From the NCBI GenBank assembly GCA_958510875.1, contig OY294067.1, positions 148,850,243 through 148,914,242 of the forward strand: a stretch of 64,000 nt of DNA, read 5' to 3'. Position numbers and translations under genes: made by a program. Source of the stretch: Endomychus coccineus (Eukaryota > Arthropoda > Insecta > Coleoptera > Endomychidae). Positions 22,251 to 31,428 of this stretch are shown in pieces. The stretch's first letter is position 1. Every line of letters starts with the position of its first letter. Under the pieces are notes generated by a model that searched no databases, was not told the origin of the DNA, and saw nothing but the letters and a program-made list of their open reading frames with translations.

Positions 22251-22489
22251 TATCGTTGATTTATTGTAAAATTCATTGGGTAAGGTAACACTCCCCCACA
22301 AAATTTGTTTTTAACGCCCCCACTCTCATCATCCTCACTATTTACACTTAATTTGTTCAGCAGTCTTATAACTTTAATTTTATCTGCGTAATAATTCAAG
22401 TCTCTTCTTAGTTTATGAACGTTTTCCACGAATTCGCAAAGTCTGCGTAAGTATTCTTCAAAAGATATATTTGTAGACTTACTAGATAT
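22250..22489 (-). other. 80-codon open frame without ATG (left arm)
   Basis: Minus-strand frame opening after a stop, beginning ISSKSTNISFEEYL and ending PYPMNFTINQR before a TAA. It is rich in charged helical residues (KLRRDLNYYADKIK). No ATG is available at its start, so it would need splicing or is a remnant. It follows the 163-aa gene closely on the same strand. The mirror (25775-26014) stays open, with EN changed to GK in the middle. Confidence 0.35.
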
Positions 22490-22502
22490 CTACATTATTA
22501 TT

Positions 22503-22994
22503 TTATGAGTCACAGTCCTTCGTAAGAAATTCGAATAACTTCCAACTATTCGCACTAGAACACATAGGATTCACACTATTGGGGTGATGTAGACAGATAA
22601 ATTCACAATTTCCTCGCTCTAATTTTGGACATTTACCTTTCAAATTCACCACTTCTACTCGATCTAACCCCAATTTTTGGAACGCCCCCCATAGAAACTT
22701 AGCTTTTATCTTCCCACATACATAAACAGTAGCATCCGGATCGATATTTTCCTTCAAAATTTCATACAATTCATCATATTCCTGATAGCCTGAGTTCCAT
22801 GGAATCCCGTGATATTTTTCACAATGAAATATTTTCTTCATTTGCCTCGCGGATAGTTGATCCATCGATTTTGGTGGTTTGAATAGAAAATATTTCTCCA
22901 ACCTTTTCTCACAGTCCAACAAAAAGAGTTCCTTGATATTATATACGTTTGAAGAAATCGGGAAACTTTGAATATCAACCATTATAGATGACAT
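22503..22994 (-). CDS. 163-aa protein, VDIQ family paralogue (left arm, intact)
   Basis: Complete frame from ATG (22994-22992) to TGA at 22503-22505. It shares the layout of the 156-aa protein: VDIQSF near the N-terminus, LFKPPK, a KKIFHCEKYHGIPWNSGYQEY block, VYVCGKIKAKFLW, and a Cys-rich end (CEFICLHHPN, MCSS). Function unknown; two diverged paralogues kept side by side suggest a retained role in the element. In the right arm the same gene has a TGG-to-TGA change and is broken, so this is the only intact copy in the element. The 195-codon frame at 23045-23632 lies just upstream on the same strand, ~50 bp away. Confidence 0.65.
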   Translation of the reverse strand: MSSIMVDIQSFPISSNVYNIKELFLLDCEKRLEKYFLFKPPKSMDQLSARQMKKIFHCEKYHGIPWNSGYQEYDELYEILKENIDPDATVYVCGKIKAKFLWGAFQKLGLDRVEVVNLKGKCPKLERGNCEFICLHHPNSVNPMCSSANSWKLFEFLTKDCDS

Positions 22995-23044
22995 TTCAAA
23001 CTAGAATGATAAATAATTCAAATATCTAGTTGCATATGCGTGGA

Positions 23045-23632
23045 TCATTGACATATTTCTTTGATGTTATCGAAATTTCGAAAGAGTACGTCGAAGCACA
23101 AAATTTGTAGTGATGTTGGACTTATTCTATAGTTCACGTCATCGACCTCCCCTCCTATCTCAGAAAACATTTGAAACATCTTAAAGGTGTAAGAATTTGA
23201 AGTATCTCTTCGAATGCTGCGCATGTCCATTATCTCACATCGGTATGGTAGTAGTGCGATTCGATAAAAATCGACACCCATATCATGTAGCACTCTAAAA
23301 CAATCAAGTATATACGATCCTGGTTTCGGAACGATACCCGAAATTTGATGCAATATGATTTTTCTCATTCTTCTATGTTTATATTTGAACTGACCTTCTA
23401 TATTCATATCGATTATCTTCCAATCTTCTGGAGGGGGAGGATCGAAATCTCCTCCGAAATAGAAAATATCAGGATACGCCCAATCGGTCGAGGCCCCCAC
23501 AAGGAAAGTTACGAATTCTTCAGCGATTATCCAATTTTTGGATGGTAATTGTAATTCTTCGAGGATTTTCATCAAATTCGGCGGACATATGCTTATTACG
23601 AATTTCTTCGCATCGTACACGGTGGTAAGCAC
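23045..23632 (-). pseudogene. 5'-truncated copy of the 216-aa gene (left arm)
   Basis: Same protein as the gene at 24596-25246 but the left arm ends after the codons for LTTVYDAKKF, so the first ~12 codons including the ATG are missing. Upstream in the loop the frame meets a stop without any ATG. The truncation point is exactly the inner edge of the inverted repeat. One visible difference is AEEF here against AGEF in the right copy. Confidence 0.7.
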
Positions 23633-23806
23633 AATGTCATTAGTTGATCATCAACCACCATGCACGTTTGCGGGCAATGTCAAAGGGAATTTTCGAGAGC
23701 AAATGCGCTGAGGCGGCACGAGAAAAAACATTTCAAAACACACAGTTTCTCACGCAAGCATTGAGAAGTTACATTTTCTCGCCGAGACAATTTGAATCGT
23801 CATATT

Positions 23807-23980
23807 ATGATATTCCACAGTCGAGATAAAAGTATAATGCACTGGTCCAACCCAGATGTTCTACTGCACCGGTTAGAAGAAATCATATCTCTACAAGGAT
23901 ATATCGAAGAGAAACTTGAAATAATTAATGAATTGAGAAGATTTTGTGAAAAATGGTATTTGAATAAAAACTCAGAATAA
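23807..23980 (+). CDS. Small helical ORF in the loop, 57 aa
   Basis: ATG at 23807. The product is short, charged and predicted helical by eye (LLHRLEEIISLQGYIEEKLE, then INELRRFCEKW), suggesting a coiled coil. I do not recognise it. It overlaps a second small frame (23677-23829) on the same strand by 23 bp. Being outside the arms, it is single copy in the element. It may equally be a chance frame. Confidence 0.3.
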   Translation: MIFHSRDKSIMHWSNPDVLLHRLEEIISLQGYIEEKLEIINELRRFCEKWYLNKNSE

Positions 23981-24342
23981 TTCGAAACGATTGATTTTTA
24001 TCGTTTTCCACTATTGTCAATCATTATTTAAGTCAATTGCTACGGGTGTAGAATCGAAATCAACTTGTGAAGAATTCACCAAATTTCATCTTCAGAATAT
24101 CGATGATTTTCAGAGAGATTATTGGTGTGAAGGTTCGCATGATTGCGATTTTGTTATGTTTGTTCGACGCAATTTTGCGAAGAATGATTCAGAGAGATTG
24201 TTGGTGTGAAGGTTCGCGCAGGACTCTAACCTCATCGAATATCATAAAAATATGACGAGGTGTCATGACGGCTATCACCTGCCGAGGTGTCTATCACGCA
24301 GGTCTTCAATCCATCATATCGTCAAATGAATTAGCGCGTTCG

Positions 24343-24486
24343 ATTAAAAATGGTATTCTTTGGTGAGAAAGTTGCAGAGGGATCCGAACCCGCGTCATTT
24401 TTTTATCTGAAAATGTTTTATTATTTTAGATGTATACTTACCAGTTCGATCGACCTCTTATCTCTCACCCGCAAGAATACCATTTA
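24343..24486. repeat. Small inverted repeat inside the loop
   Basis: AATGGTATTCTT followed by GGTGAGA at the left is matched in inverted form at the right (TCTCACCCGCAAGAATACCATT), with further partial pairing into CGATC. About 35 bp per arm around a ~75-bp centre. The spliceable-looking TATACTTACCAG in the centre is noted but unproven. Confidence 0.5.
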
Positions 24487-24595
24487 GTTTTGATTGTATA
24501 TTTTGCGTTGAAAAAGTCAATAGCGCAGAGTATGAGGGTGTGTGTTGTTGTGTGTGACTGCTCCAACTAAATCGAACTCGAATCAGTTCGTAATA

Positions 24596-25246
24596 ATGTC
24601 TCCTCGATTATACAACAGTTTTATTCATAGTGTGCTTACCACCGTGTACGATGCGAAGAAATTCGTAATAAGCATATGTCCGCCGAATTTGATGAAAATC
24701 CTCGAAGAATTACAATTACCATCCAAAAATTGGATAATCGCTGGAGAATTCGTAACTTTCCTTGTGGGGGCCTCGACCGATTGGGCGTATGCTGATATTT
24801 TCTATTTCGGAGGAGATTTCGATCCTCCCCCTCCAGAAGATTGGAAGATAATCGATATGAATATAGAAGGTCAGTTCAAATATAAACATAGAAGAATGAG
24901 AAAAATCATATTGCATCAAATTTCGGGTATCGTTCCGAAACCAGGATCGTATATACTTGATTGTTTTAGAGTGCTACATGATATGGGTGTCGATTTTTAT
25001 CGAATCGCACTACTACCATACCGATGTGAGATAATGGACATGCGCAGCATTCGAAGAGATACTTCAAATTCTTACACCTTTAAGATGTTTCAAATGTTTT
25101 CTGAGATAGGAGGGGAGGTCGATGACGTGAACTATAGAATAAGTCCAACATCACTACAAATTTTGTGCTTCGACGTACTCTTTCGAAATTTCGATAACAT
25201 CAAAGAAATATGTCAATGGTCCACGCATATGCAACTAGATATTTGA
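24596..25246 (+). CDS. 216-aa protein of unknown function (right arm plus loop, intact)
   Basis: ATG at 24596 lies in the loop; the frame enters the right arm at 24631 and ends at 25246. The start is chosen because it is the only in-frame ATG before the conserved LTTVYDAKKF segment. Landmarks: NWIIAGEFVTFLVGAS (residues ~50-65), then WAYADIFYFGGDFDPPPPED, YKHRRMRKIILHQISG, a SYILDCFRVLHDMGVDFYRI segment and a basic MRSIRRD. A GxF...(A)DIFxF arrangement recalls nucleotidyltransferase-fold proteins, but I cannot confirm the second acidic motif. No membrane segment. It stands 23 bp before the VDIQ-family gene at 25270 on the same strand, so the two may be transcribed together. The left-arm copy lacks the start. 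Confidence 0.6.
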   Translation: MSPRLYNSFIHSVLTTVYDAKKFVISICPPNLMKILEELQLPSKNWIIAGEFVTFLVGASTDWAYADIFYFGGDFDPPPPEDWKIIDMNIEGQFKYKHRRMRKIILHQISGIVPKPGSYILDCFRVLHDMGVDFYRIALLPYRCEIMDMRSIRRDTSNSYTFKMFQMFSEIGGEVDDVNYRISPTSLQILCFDVLFRNFDNIKEICQWSTHMQLDI

Positions 25247-25269
25247 ATTATTTATCATTCTAGTTTGAA

Positions 25270-25761
25270 ATGTCATCTATAATGGTTGATATTCAAAGTT
25301 TCCCGATTTCTTCAAACGTATATAATATCAAGGAACTCTCTTTGTTGGACTGTGAGAAAAGGTTGGAGAAATATTTTCTATTCAAACCACCAAAATCGAT
25401 GGATCAACTATCCGCGAGGCAAATGAAGAAAATATTTCATTGTGAAAAATATCACGGGATTCCATGGAACTCAGGCTATCAGGAATATGATGAATTGTAT
25501 GAAATTTTGAAGGAAAATATCGATCCGGATGCTACTGTTTATGTATGTGGGAAGATAAAAGCTAAGTTTCTATGAGGGGCGTTCCAAAAATTGGGGTTAG
25601 ATCGAGTAGAAGTGGTGAATTTGAAAGGTAAATGTCCAAAATTAGAGCGAGGAAATTGTGAATTTATCTGTCTACATCACCCCAATAGTGTGAATCCTAT
25701 GTGTTCTAGTGCGAATAGTTGGAAGTTATTCGAATTTCTTACGAAGGACTGTGACTCATAA
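25270..25761 (+). pseudogene. VDIQ-family 163-aa gene, stop-broken copy (right arm)
   Basis: Same gene as 22503-22994 but codon 102 is TGA (25573-25575) where the left copy has TGG in KFLWGAF. The frame is otherwise open to TAA at 25759-25761. The truncated product would keep the VDIQ and HGIPWNSG parts and lose the Cys-rich end. A single G-to-A change, so probably recent. Confidence 0.7.
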
Positions 25762-25774
25762 AATAATAATGTAG

Positions 25775-26014
25775 ATATCTAGTAAGTCTACAAATATATC
25801 TTTTGAAGAATACTTACTCAGACTTTGCGAATTCGTGGGAAAAGTTCATAAACTAAGAAGAGACTTGAATTATTACGCAGATAAAATTAAAGTTATAAGA
25901 CTGCTGAACAAATTAAGTGTAAATAGTGAGGATGATGAGAGTGGGGGCGTTAAAAACAAATTTTGTGGGGGAGTGTTACCTTACCCAATGAATTTTACAA
26001 TAAATCAACGATAA
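25775..26014 (+). other. 80-codon open frame without ATG (right arm)
   Basis: Mirror of 22250-22489. It stays open over 80 codons and ends in PYPMNFTINQR and TAA. It follows the broken VDIQ-family gene by 13 bp. Confidence 0.3.
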
Positions 26015-26381
26015 CCAATTGGAGGTATTCACGTTTAACATTCCACAAGACAATCATACATTATAAACTCAAACTCTTATTCCTTGATCGAAGTGATGGA
26101 GCATATCGCTGAATAGCAATCATCATGTTTACCACATCTTATACAAGAGACAATATCAGCATCATCCACACTAGAAGGAGTTATTCATAAAATTTTAGCA
26201 ATTTTGTATGCTATTTTATCTTCTTTATCAGTATTAATATTGAAAAGGTTTGTTAAAAATGTAAACAAAGCTATTTACCATCTGAATAAATAATTATAAT
26301 AAAGGAGATAGGTGTAATAATAATATTTATTTCATAAAATACATATAATTTAGGTAGTATTACATTCAGAAACCACGGCTG

Positions 26382-26852
26382 TCATTTATCCACATGTTGA
26401 ACTGCACACGTGTATTTACCACCGTCATTACGATGATTCAGACAGGTCAAGTTGTTTGTTTCCTCGAATTTCCCCGTTTCACAGTTAGTACCATCGAAAC
26501 TGTGAACATCTACGATGCGTGGGAAAATATCCAATTCTATACACTTCCTTCTCAAAAACTCTGCTTTTTGCTGACCACGAACATAAATATAGTCGACTGC
26601 ACATAGTTGAATCGATTTAAGAATATTATTTATTTCTTCATAATCCACATTTCCAGATGCATGATCGAGTCCATGATAGGACTTTTGTAAATACCATACG
26701 GACTTTCGCTCCTTTGCATTTAGCGATGAATAAGATGTGTGCGGTTTGAATAAGGAATAATGACGTTTGAATCCAATTTGTATACACATTTCTTTTGGAT
26801 GGAAGGCATCGTCAATGAAGAACCCCTGAATGTCAATTAATGCGATTCTCAT
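26382..26852 (-). CDS. 156-aa protein, VDIQGF family (right arm)
   Basis: Mirror copy of 21412-21882, complete from ATG (26852-26850) to TGA. Four differences from the left copy are visible: V to I in the VDIQ motif, Y to H after GLD, H to R in FPHIV, and M to T near the C-terminus. Both copies are open, so this gene is doubled in the element. See the left copy for landmarks. Confidence 0.6.
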   Translation of the reverse strand: MRIALIDIQGFFIDDAFHPKEMCIQIGFKRHYSLFKPHTSYSSLNAKERKSVWYLQKSYHGLDHASGNVDYEEINNILKSIQLCAVDYIYVRGQQKAEFLRRKCIELDIFPRIVDVHSFDGTNCETGKFEETNNLTCLNHRNDGGKYTCAVQHVDK

Positions 26853-26907
26853 GATAATACGATGTGAATGCGATTCGCTTGATGTTTCGATATAGACTGA
26901 CTAAGGT

Positions 26908-27114
26908 TTAATTGATACTTTCGACAATTTCGGTGAGAAAGTTCAAGCACAACTGTTCACATATCACTTGATTATAGTTCTGATAGGTGTAGTTATTGTA
27001 GAAAAACCTAACGTTCCCACCCAAATATTGAACGAGTTCCTTTGGTGGCTTCAAATTTCCAAAACAATCGAAATATTCCACATCGTTATCGATTTTTTTT
27101 TGAACGCTACCCAA
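26908..27114 (-). pseudogene. Adenovirus-type protease C-terminal remnant (right arm)
   Basis: Mirror of 21150-21356 with the same translated product, again lacking an ATG and the N-terminal catalytic part. Conservation between arms reflects recent arm duplication or correction, not necessarily selection. Confidence 0.55.
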
Positions 27115-28100
27115 TGCGTTCCGTTATTTTAGCTGGTTAATCACCGTATTTTCGATAGCACTTGCACCTCTTGCAACTGATCCTAAGGCTTCTAGAGCTC
27201 ATGAGTCTACATCTCGAATCTTTCGATTTTTATGTGATCTTTAACAAAGTTTCTATAATATACTGCTATGTATATTTTAAGCGAAATGGATAGTTTGAAG
27301 TATTGTAAATTCTTAGTTCAGTATAAGTGGGCTTTCGAAATATCGATAAATTGAAAAGTCTGCATCTCGAACTGATTTAGATATAGGTTGACAATCGTGG
27401 ATAATCGTTTTATACGTTACGTCAATACCTAAGTTATAACGAAAAGTTAAAATATTCATTTTTATCGTTCATCATCATTCGTAAAATTGCAAACGAACCT
27501 TCGGGCTGCTGGAATTGTATGATTTCATTGATATTCTCAAAAGTTTGATTCCAATACACACGCTAGTATAAACACCATACCTTAGATTTCTTATTACTTA
27601 AGCTCCAAAAACTCGAATTTTCAATTCCAAGCACTTGAACAATATACGCGTTCAAATGTAGTGTGAACCAATATAAACGAAATAACGTTTGGGATGCATT
27701 ATTAGAATTTTAATCAAACGATCGATATGTACAATCAAATTTAATATTTCCGCATTCAATCCTAAACGAAATTCAACAGATTGTGTGTAGTAAAAATGAT
27801 TCACTCATTGTTATTTGTTTATCAATGAATTCCTCTCATTGTACGACTGTTTTCGTTCTCATAATCAGTATAAAGTGAATGTGATGACGCAGGTGCATGT
27901 AGAAATGAATACTTAATACTTAATGTGCTTTTGGTGTAAAGACTTCATATATGTAAGTAGACATTTAACGTTGAGGACATTTCTAGGTTATTTTGCTGGT
28001 TCATTATCTTGAAATTAGGGTGTGGTATTAATGAACGACAATATAGCTACAATATAAGTGATAATTTTTAATTTTGAGAGTGATTTCCAGACAAAACGTT
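27115..28100. other. Unique AT-rich DNA in the right arm
   Basis: Mirror of ~20150-21130. No gene recognised. Confidence 0.4.
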
Positions 28101-30960
28101 ACCAAAACACCTCATAGATGTCGTCCTTGACGTTAGCTATTCCGAAATTGATATTTAACTATGATAGTTCATCGGTTTAATAATAGATGGCGATATATCT
28201 ACAGAATCAGTAATATTTTGAATTGGGGTCTCATAGATGTCGTCCTCTTACGTTTACTGTTCTGACATTGACATTCAGCTATGACAGTTCATCGGTTCAT
28301 TAATAGATCATATTTTGAATCGATATGCAACTTCCCACGCAAAAACTTTAACAAAATACCTCATAGATATCGTCCTTTGACGGTAACTGTTCTGACATTG
28401 ACATTCAGTTGTGATAGTTCATCGGTTTATCAATAGATGGCGATATAGTAATATTTTGAATTGGGGTCTCATAGATGTTGTCCTTTGACGTTAACTGTTC
28501 TGAGATTGACATCCAGTCATGATAGTTCACCGGTTCACTAATAGATCATATTTTGAATTGACATGGGACTTCCCGCGCAAAAGCATTAACAAAATATCTC
28601 ATAGATGTCGTCCTTTGACGTTAACTGTTCTAACATTGACATTCAGGTGTGATAGTTCATCGGTTTATTAATAGATGGCGATATAGTAATATTTTGAATT
28701 GAGGTCTCATAGATGTTGTCCTTTGACGTTAACTGTTCTGAGATTGACATCCAGTCATGATAGTTCACCGGTTCACTAATAGATCATATTTTGAATTGAG
28801 ATGGGACTTCCCGCGCAAAAACATTAACAAAATATCTCATAGATGTCGTCCTTTGACGTTAACTGTTCTGACATTGACATTCAGGTGTGATAGTTCATCG
28901 GTTTATTAATAGATGGTGATATAGCTACAACATCAGTAATATTTTGAATTGGAGTCTCATAGATGTCATCCTTTGACGTTAACTGTTCTAACATTGACAT
29001 CTAGCCATGATAGTCATCGATTCATAAATTTCCCACGCAAACATTACATAAGTACCTCATAGATGTCGTCTTTTGACGTTAACATTTCTGACGTTTACAG
29101 GTATGCATGACGGTTGATAGTGCTGCAGCTGTAGCTATTATACCTCTCAATTTGGTATTGTTTTGTGTAATTTAGGTTCTAAAACAGTTCTATTCTTTTT
29201 AAGACCCACGTGAAATACGCCACGACACCTCGTTGAAGATCCACGAAACAGACACCTTGTTTGAAATTCCCGTGATAGCTGCCATGACAGTTCAAGTGAC
29301 AGACGCCACAACATCTCGTTGAAGATCCACGTAACAGACACCTCGTTTTAAATTCCCGCGATAACCGCCATGACAGTTCACGTGACAGACGCCATGACAC
29401 CTCCTTGAAGATCTACGTGACAGACACCTCGTTTGAAATTCCCGCGATAGCCGCCATGACACCGAATTTCATAGTTTACCTAATGAGTGAGTCCCATTGT
29501 ACTCATTTATACGCGCTGTTATTCTCGTATAAACTGAATGTGATGAAGCAGGTGTATGCAAAATTAATTGCTTCCACGTGTTCTCATATACTCAATGTGG
29601 TTTCTGGTGTAATAATTTCACATACGTAAGTAATCATTGAACGTTGAGGAAATTTGTAGGTTATTTTAAAAGTTCATTATTTTTGGAATTACGGTGTGGT
29701 TCAATAATAAATGACAGTATAGCTACAACATGAGTTAAATTTTTGAAATTCCTCGCGCAAACATCAACAAAACACCTCATAGATGTCGTCCTTTGGCGTT
29801 AGCTGTTCTGACATGGACATCAAGCTATGATAGTTCATTAATATATCGTTTTTTGAATTGAGATGAAACTTCCCCTTCGAAAACATTAACAAAATACCTC
29901 ATAGATGTCGTCCTTTGACGTTAACTGTTCTGACATTGACATTCATCTATGATAGTTCTTCGGTTTATTATTAGATTGCGATATAAGCTACAACATCGGT
30001 AACATTTTGAATTGGAGTCTCATAGATGTCGTCCTTTGACGTTAACGGTTCTGACATTGACATCCAGCCATGATAGTTCATCGGTTCATAAATTTCCCCC
30101 TCAAAAACATTAACAAGATACCTCATAGAAGTTCATTATTTTAGGAATTACGGTGTGGTTCAATAATAAATGACAGTATTGCTACAACATGAGTCAAATT
30201 TTTGAAATTCCTCGCGCAAACATCAGCAAAACACCTCATAGATGTCGTCCTTTGATGTTAGCTGTTCTGACATGGACATCAAGCTATGATAGTTCATTAA
30301 TATATCGTTTTTTTGAATTGAGATGTAACTTCCCGCTCGAAAACATTAACAAAATACCTCATAGATGTCGTCCTTTGACGTTAACTGTTCTGATATTGAC
30401 ATTCAGCTATGATAGTTCATCGGTTTAGTGATAGATGGCGATTTAGGCTACAACATCGGTAACATTTTGAATTGGAGTCTCATAGATGTCGTCCTTTGAC
30501 GTTAACTGTTCTGACATTGACATCCAGCTATGATAGTTCATCGGTTCATAAATTTCCCGCGCAAAAACATTAACAAGATACCTTATAGATGTCGTCCTTT
30601 GACGTTGACAGGTACGCATGACGGTTGATCGGTTCATTCATAGATGTAGTCATTCGAAGTTAACTGTTCTGACATTGACATTGAAGTATGATAGTTCATC
30701 GGTTCATTAAGAGATGGCGGTGATGTAGCTATAACATCAGTCATATTTTGAATTATGACCTCATAGATGTCGTCCCTTGACGTTAACATTTCTGACGTTG
30801 ACAGGTATGCATGACGGTTGATCGGTTCATTCATAGATGTAGTCGTTTGAAGTTAACTGGTCTGACATTGACATTTAAGTATAATAGTTCATCGGTTCAT
30901 CAGAAGATGGCGGCGATGTAGCTACAACATCAGTCATATTGTGGTTTTGATGTTTATTCT
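28101..30960 (-). repeat. Subterminal tandem arrays, right arm
   Basis: Inverted copy of the left-arm array: CTCATAGATGTCGTCCTTTGACG, then GTTCTGACATTGACATTCAG, then ATGATAGTTCATCGG. The CG-rich inner array is at 29205-29465. Confidence 0.85.
29205..29465 (-). repeat. GC-richer inner array, right arm
   Basis: Inverted partner of 18772-19032, with the same alternation of the two ~60-bp subunits. Confidence 0.7.
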
Positions 30961-30994
30961 TCTGACATTCGCTTCCAACGTCGGCCATGATAAA

Positions 30995-31255
30995 CATCAC
31001 CAAAACACCTCTACGTTTGAATTTGGCGGGTCGATGACGTCACATCCAACTAACCTCACATCCAGACCTCTATGGTCGAAAGTTCTATAATCATCGTAAG
31101 CTCTATGGACACGTTTGAATTTCGCGGATCGATGACGTGACATACAACCAACCTCACATTCTATGACCCAGACCTCTATGGTTGAGAGTTCTGTAATCAT
31201 CGTAAGCTCTATGGACACGTTTGAATTTCGCGGGTTAGTAACGTTACATCTGAAG
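30995..31255 (-). repeat. Subterminal ~115-bp repeats, right arm
   Basis: Inverted partner of 17036-17290, with TGACGTCA palindromes retained. Confidence 0.7.
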
Positions 31256-31320
31256 TTGCGCGCGCAACATCCGGTCGATGACGTCACTTCCTGGTGGAGA
31301 ACTCGTCCACTTAATCTACT

Positions 31321-31326
31321 GATATG
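31321..31326. repeat. Target-site duplication GATATG (right)
   Basis: Direct repeat of 16962-16967, immediately after ...AATCTACT. Confidence 0.85.
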
Positions 31327-31428
31327 TAATGCTTATTATTTGATTTCTCATTATTGGTATTGATTTCACCAGATGAGTTATAAAATTTATCTATTTTGTC
31401 TTTGGTTATCGAATTTACTATATCTATT
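31327..31428 (-). pseudogene. PLE reverse-transcriptase fragment, minus strand
   Basis: Upstream part of the PLE copy interrupted by the hairpin element. Minus-strand reading ...CGATAACCAAAGACAAA...TCATCTGGTGAAATC matches the plus-strand copy at 31480-31565 in inverted orientation. The two copies meet head to head at ~31428. Confidence 0.7.

Larger units (their letters stand above)
16968..23633 (+). repeat. Left arm of the giant inverted repeat
   Basis: 6,666 bp. From outside in: terminal ~70 bp, 2.5 copies of a ~115-bp subterminal repeat, ~2.9 kb of tandem arrays, ~0.9 kb of unique AT-rich DNA, then a block of small open reading frames. The inner end is where pairing with the right arm stops, after GGTGGTAAGCACA. 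Confidence 0.9.
23634..24630. other. Loop of the giant hairpin element
   Basis: 997 bp not shared as an inverted pair. It contains two small overlapping frames (23677-23829, 23807-23980), a diverged copy of an arm segment (AACTCAGAATAATTC.GAACGATT, ~23969-24040; compare 20830 in the left arm), a piece of the CG-rich array at ~24258-24310, a repeated GAGAGATTRTTGGTGTGAAGGTTCGC block (24113, 24192), and a smaller inverted repeat at 24343-24486. It therefore looks assembled from pieces of the same element. Confidence 0.6.
16968..31320. mobile_element. Giant hairpin element, Polinton/Maverick-like
   Basis: A single 14,353-bp insertion: left arm 16968-23633, loop 23634-24630, right arm 24631-31320. 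The arms are inverted copies over their entire length with only scattered substitutions and small indels in the stretches I compared. Termini are AGTAGATTAAG...CTTAATCTACT and the target duplication is 6 bp. Polinton/Maverick elements are known for AG...CT ends and 6-bp duplications, and a remnant of their adenovirus-type protease lies in each arm. I see no polymerase B, retroviral-like integrase, packaging ATPase or capsid gene. Polinton terminal repeats are normally far shorter, so an internal deletion plus inverted duplication of a larger element is the likely origin. Assignment to Polintons is inference; the insertion itself is well supported. Confidence 0.8.
24631..31320 (-). repeat. Right arm of the giant inverted repeat
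   Basis: 6,690 bp, the inverted partner of 16968-23633. Same order of parts from the outer tip inward. Differences seen include single substitutions (e.g. at the 25573 stop codon), small indels in the arrays, and an altered triplet block near 25842. Confidence 0.9.

Noticed and set aside
24350..24475. Possible intron-containing tRNA on the minus strand of the loop (GGTGAGA...GGTTCGGATCC...TCTCACC)
   Set aside because: The T arm does not sit at the right distance from the acceptor strand and no D or anticodon arm forms; it is better explained as a small inverted repeat.
16968..31320. CRISPR array or bacterial mobile island
   Set aside because: The repeats are long, irregular and lack uniform spacers; the sequence is eukaryotic.
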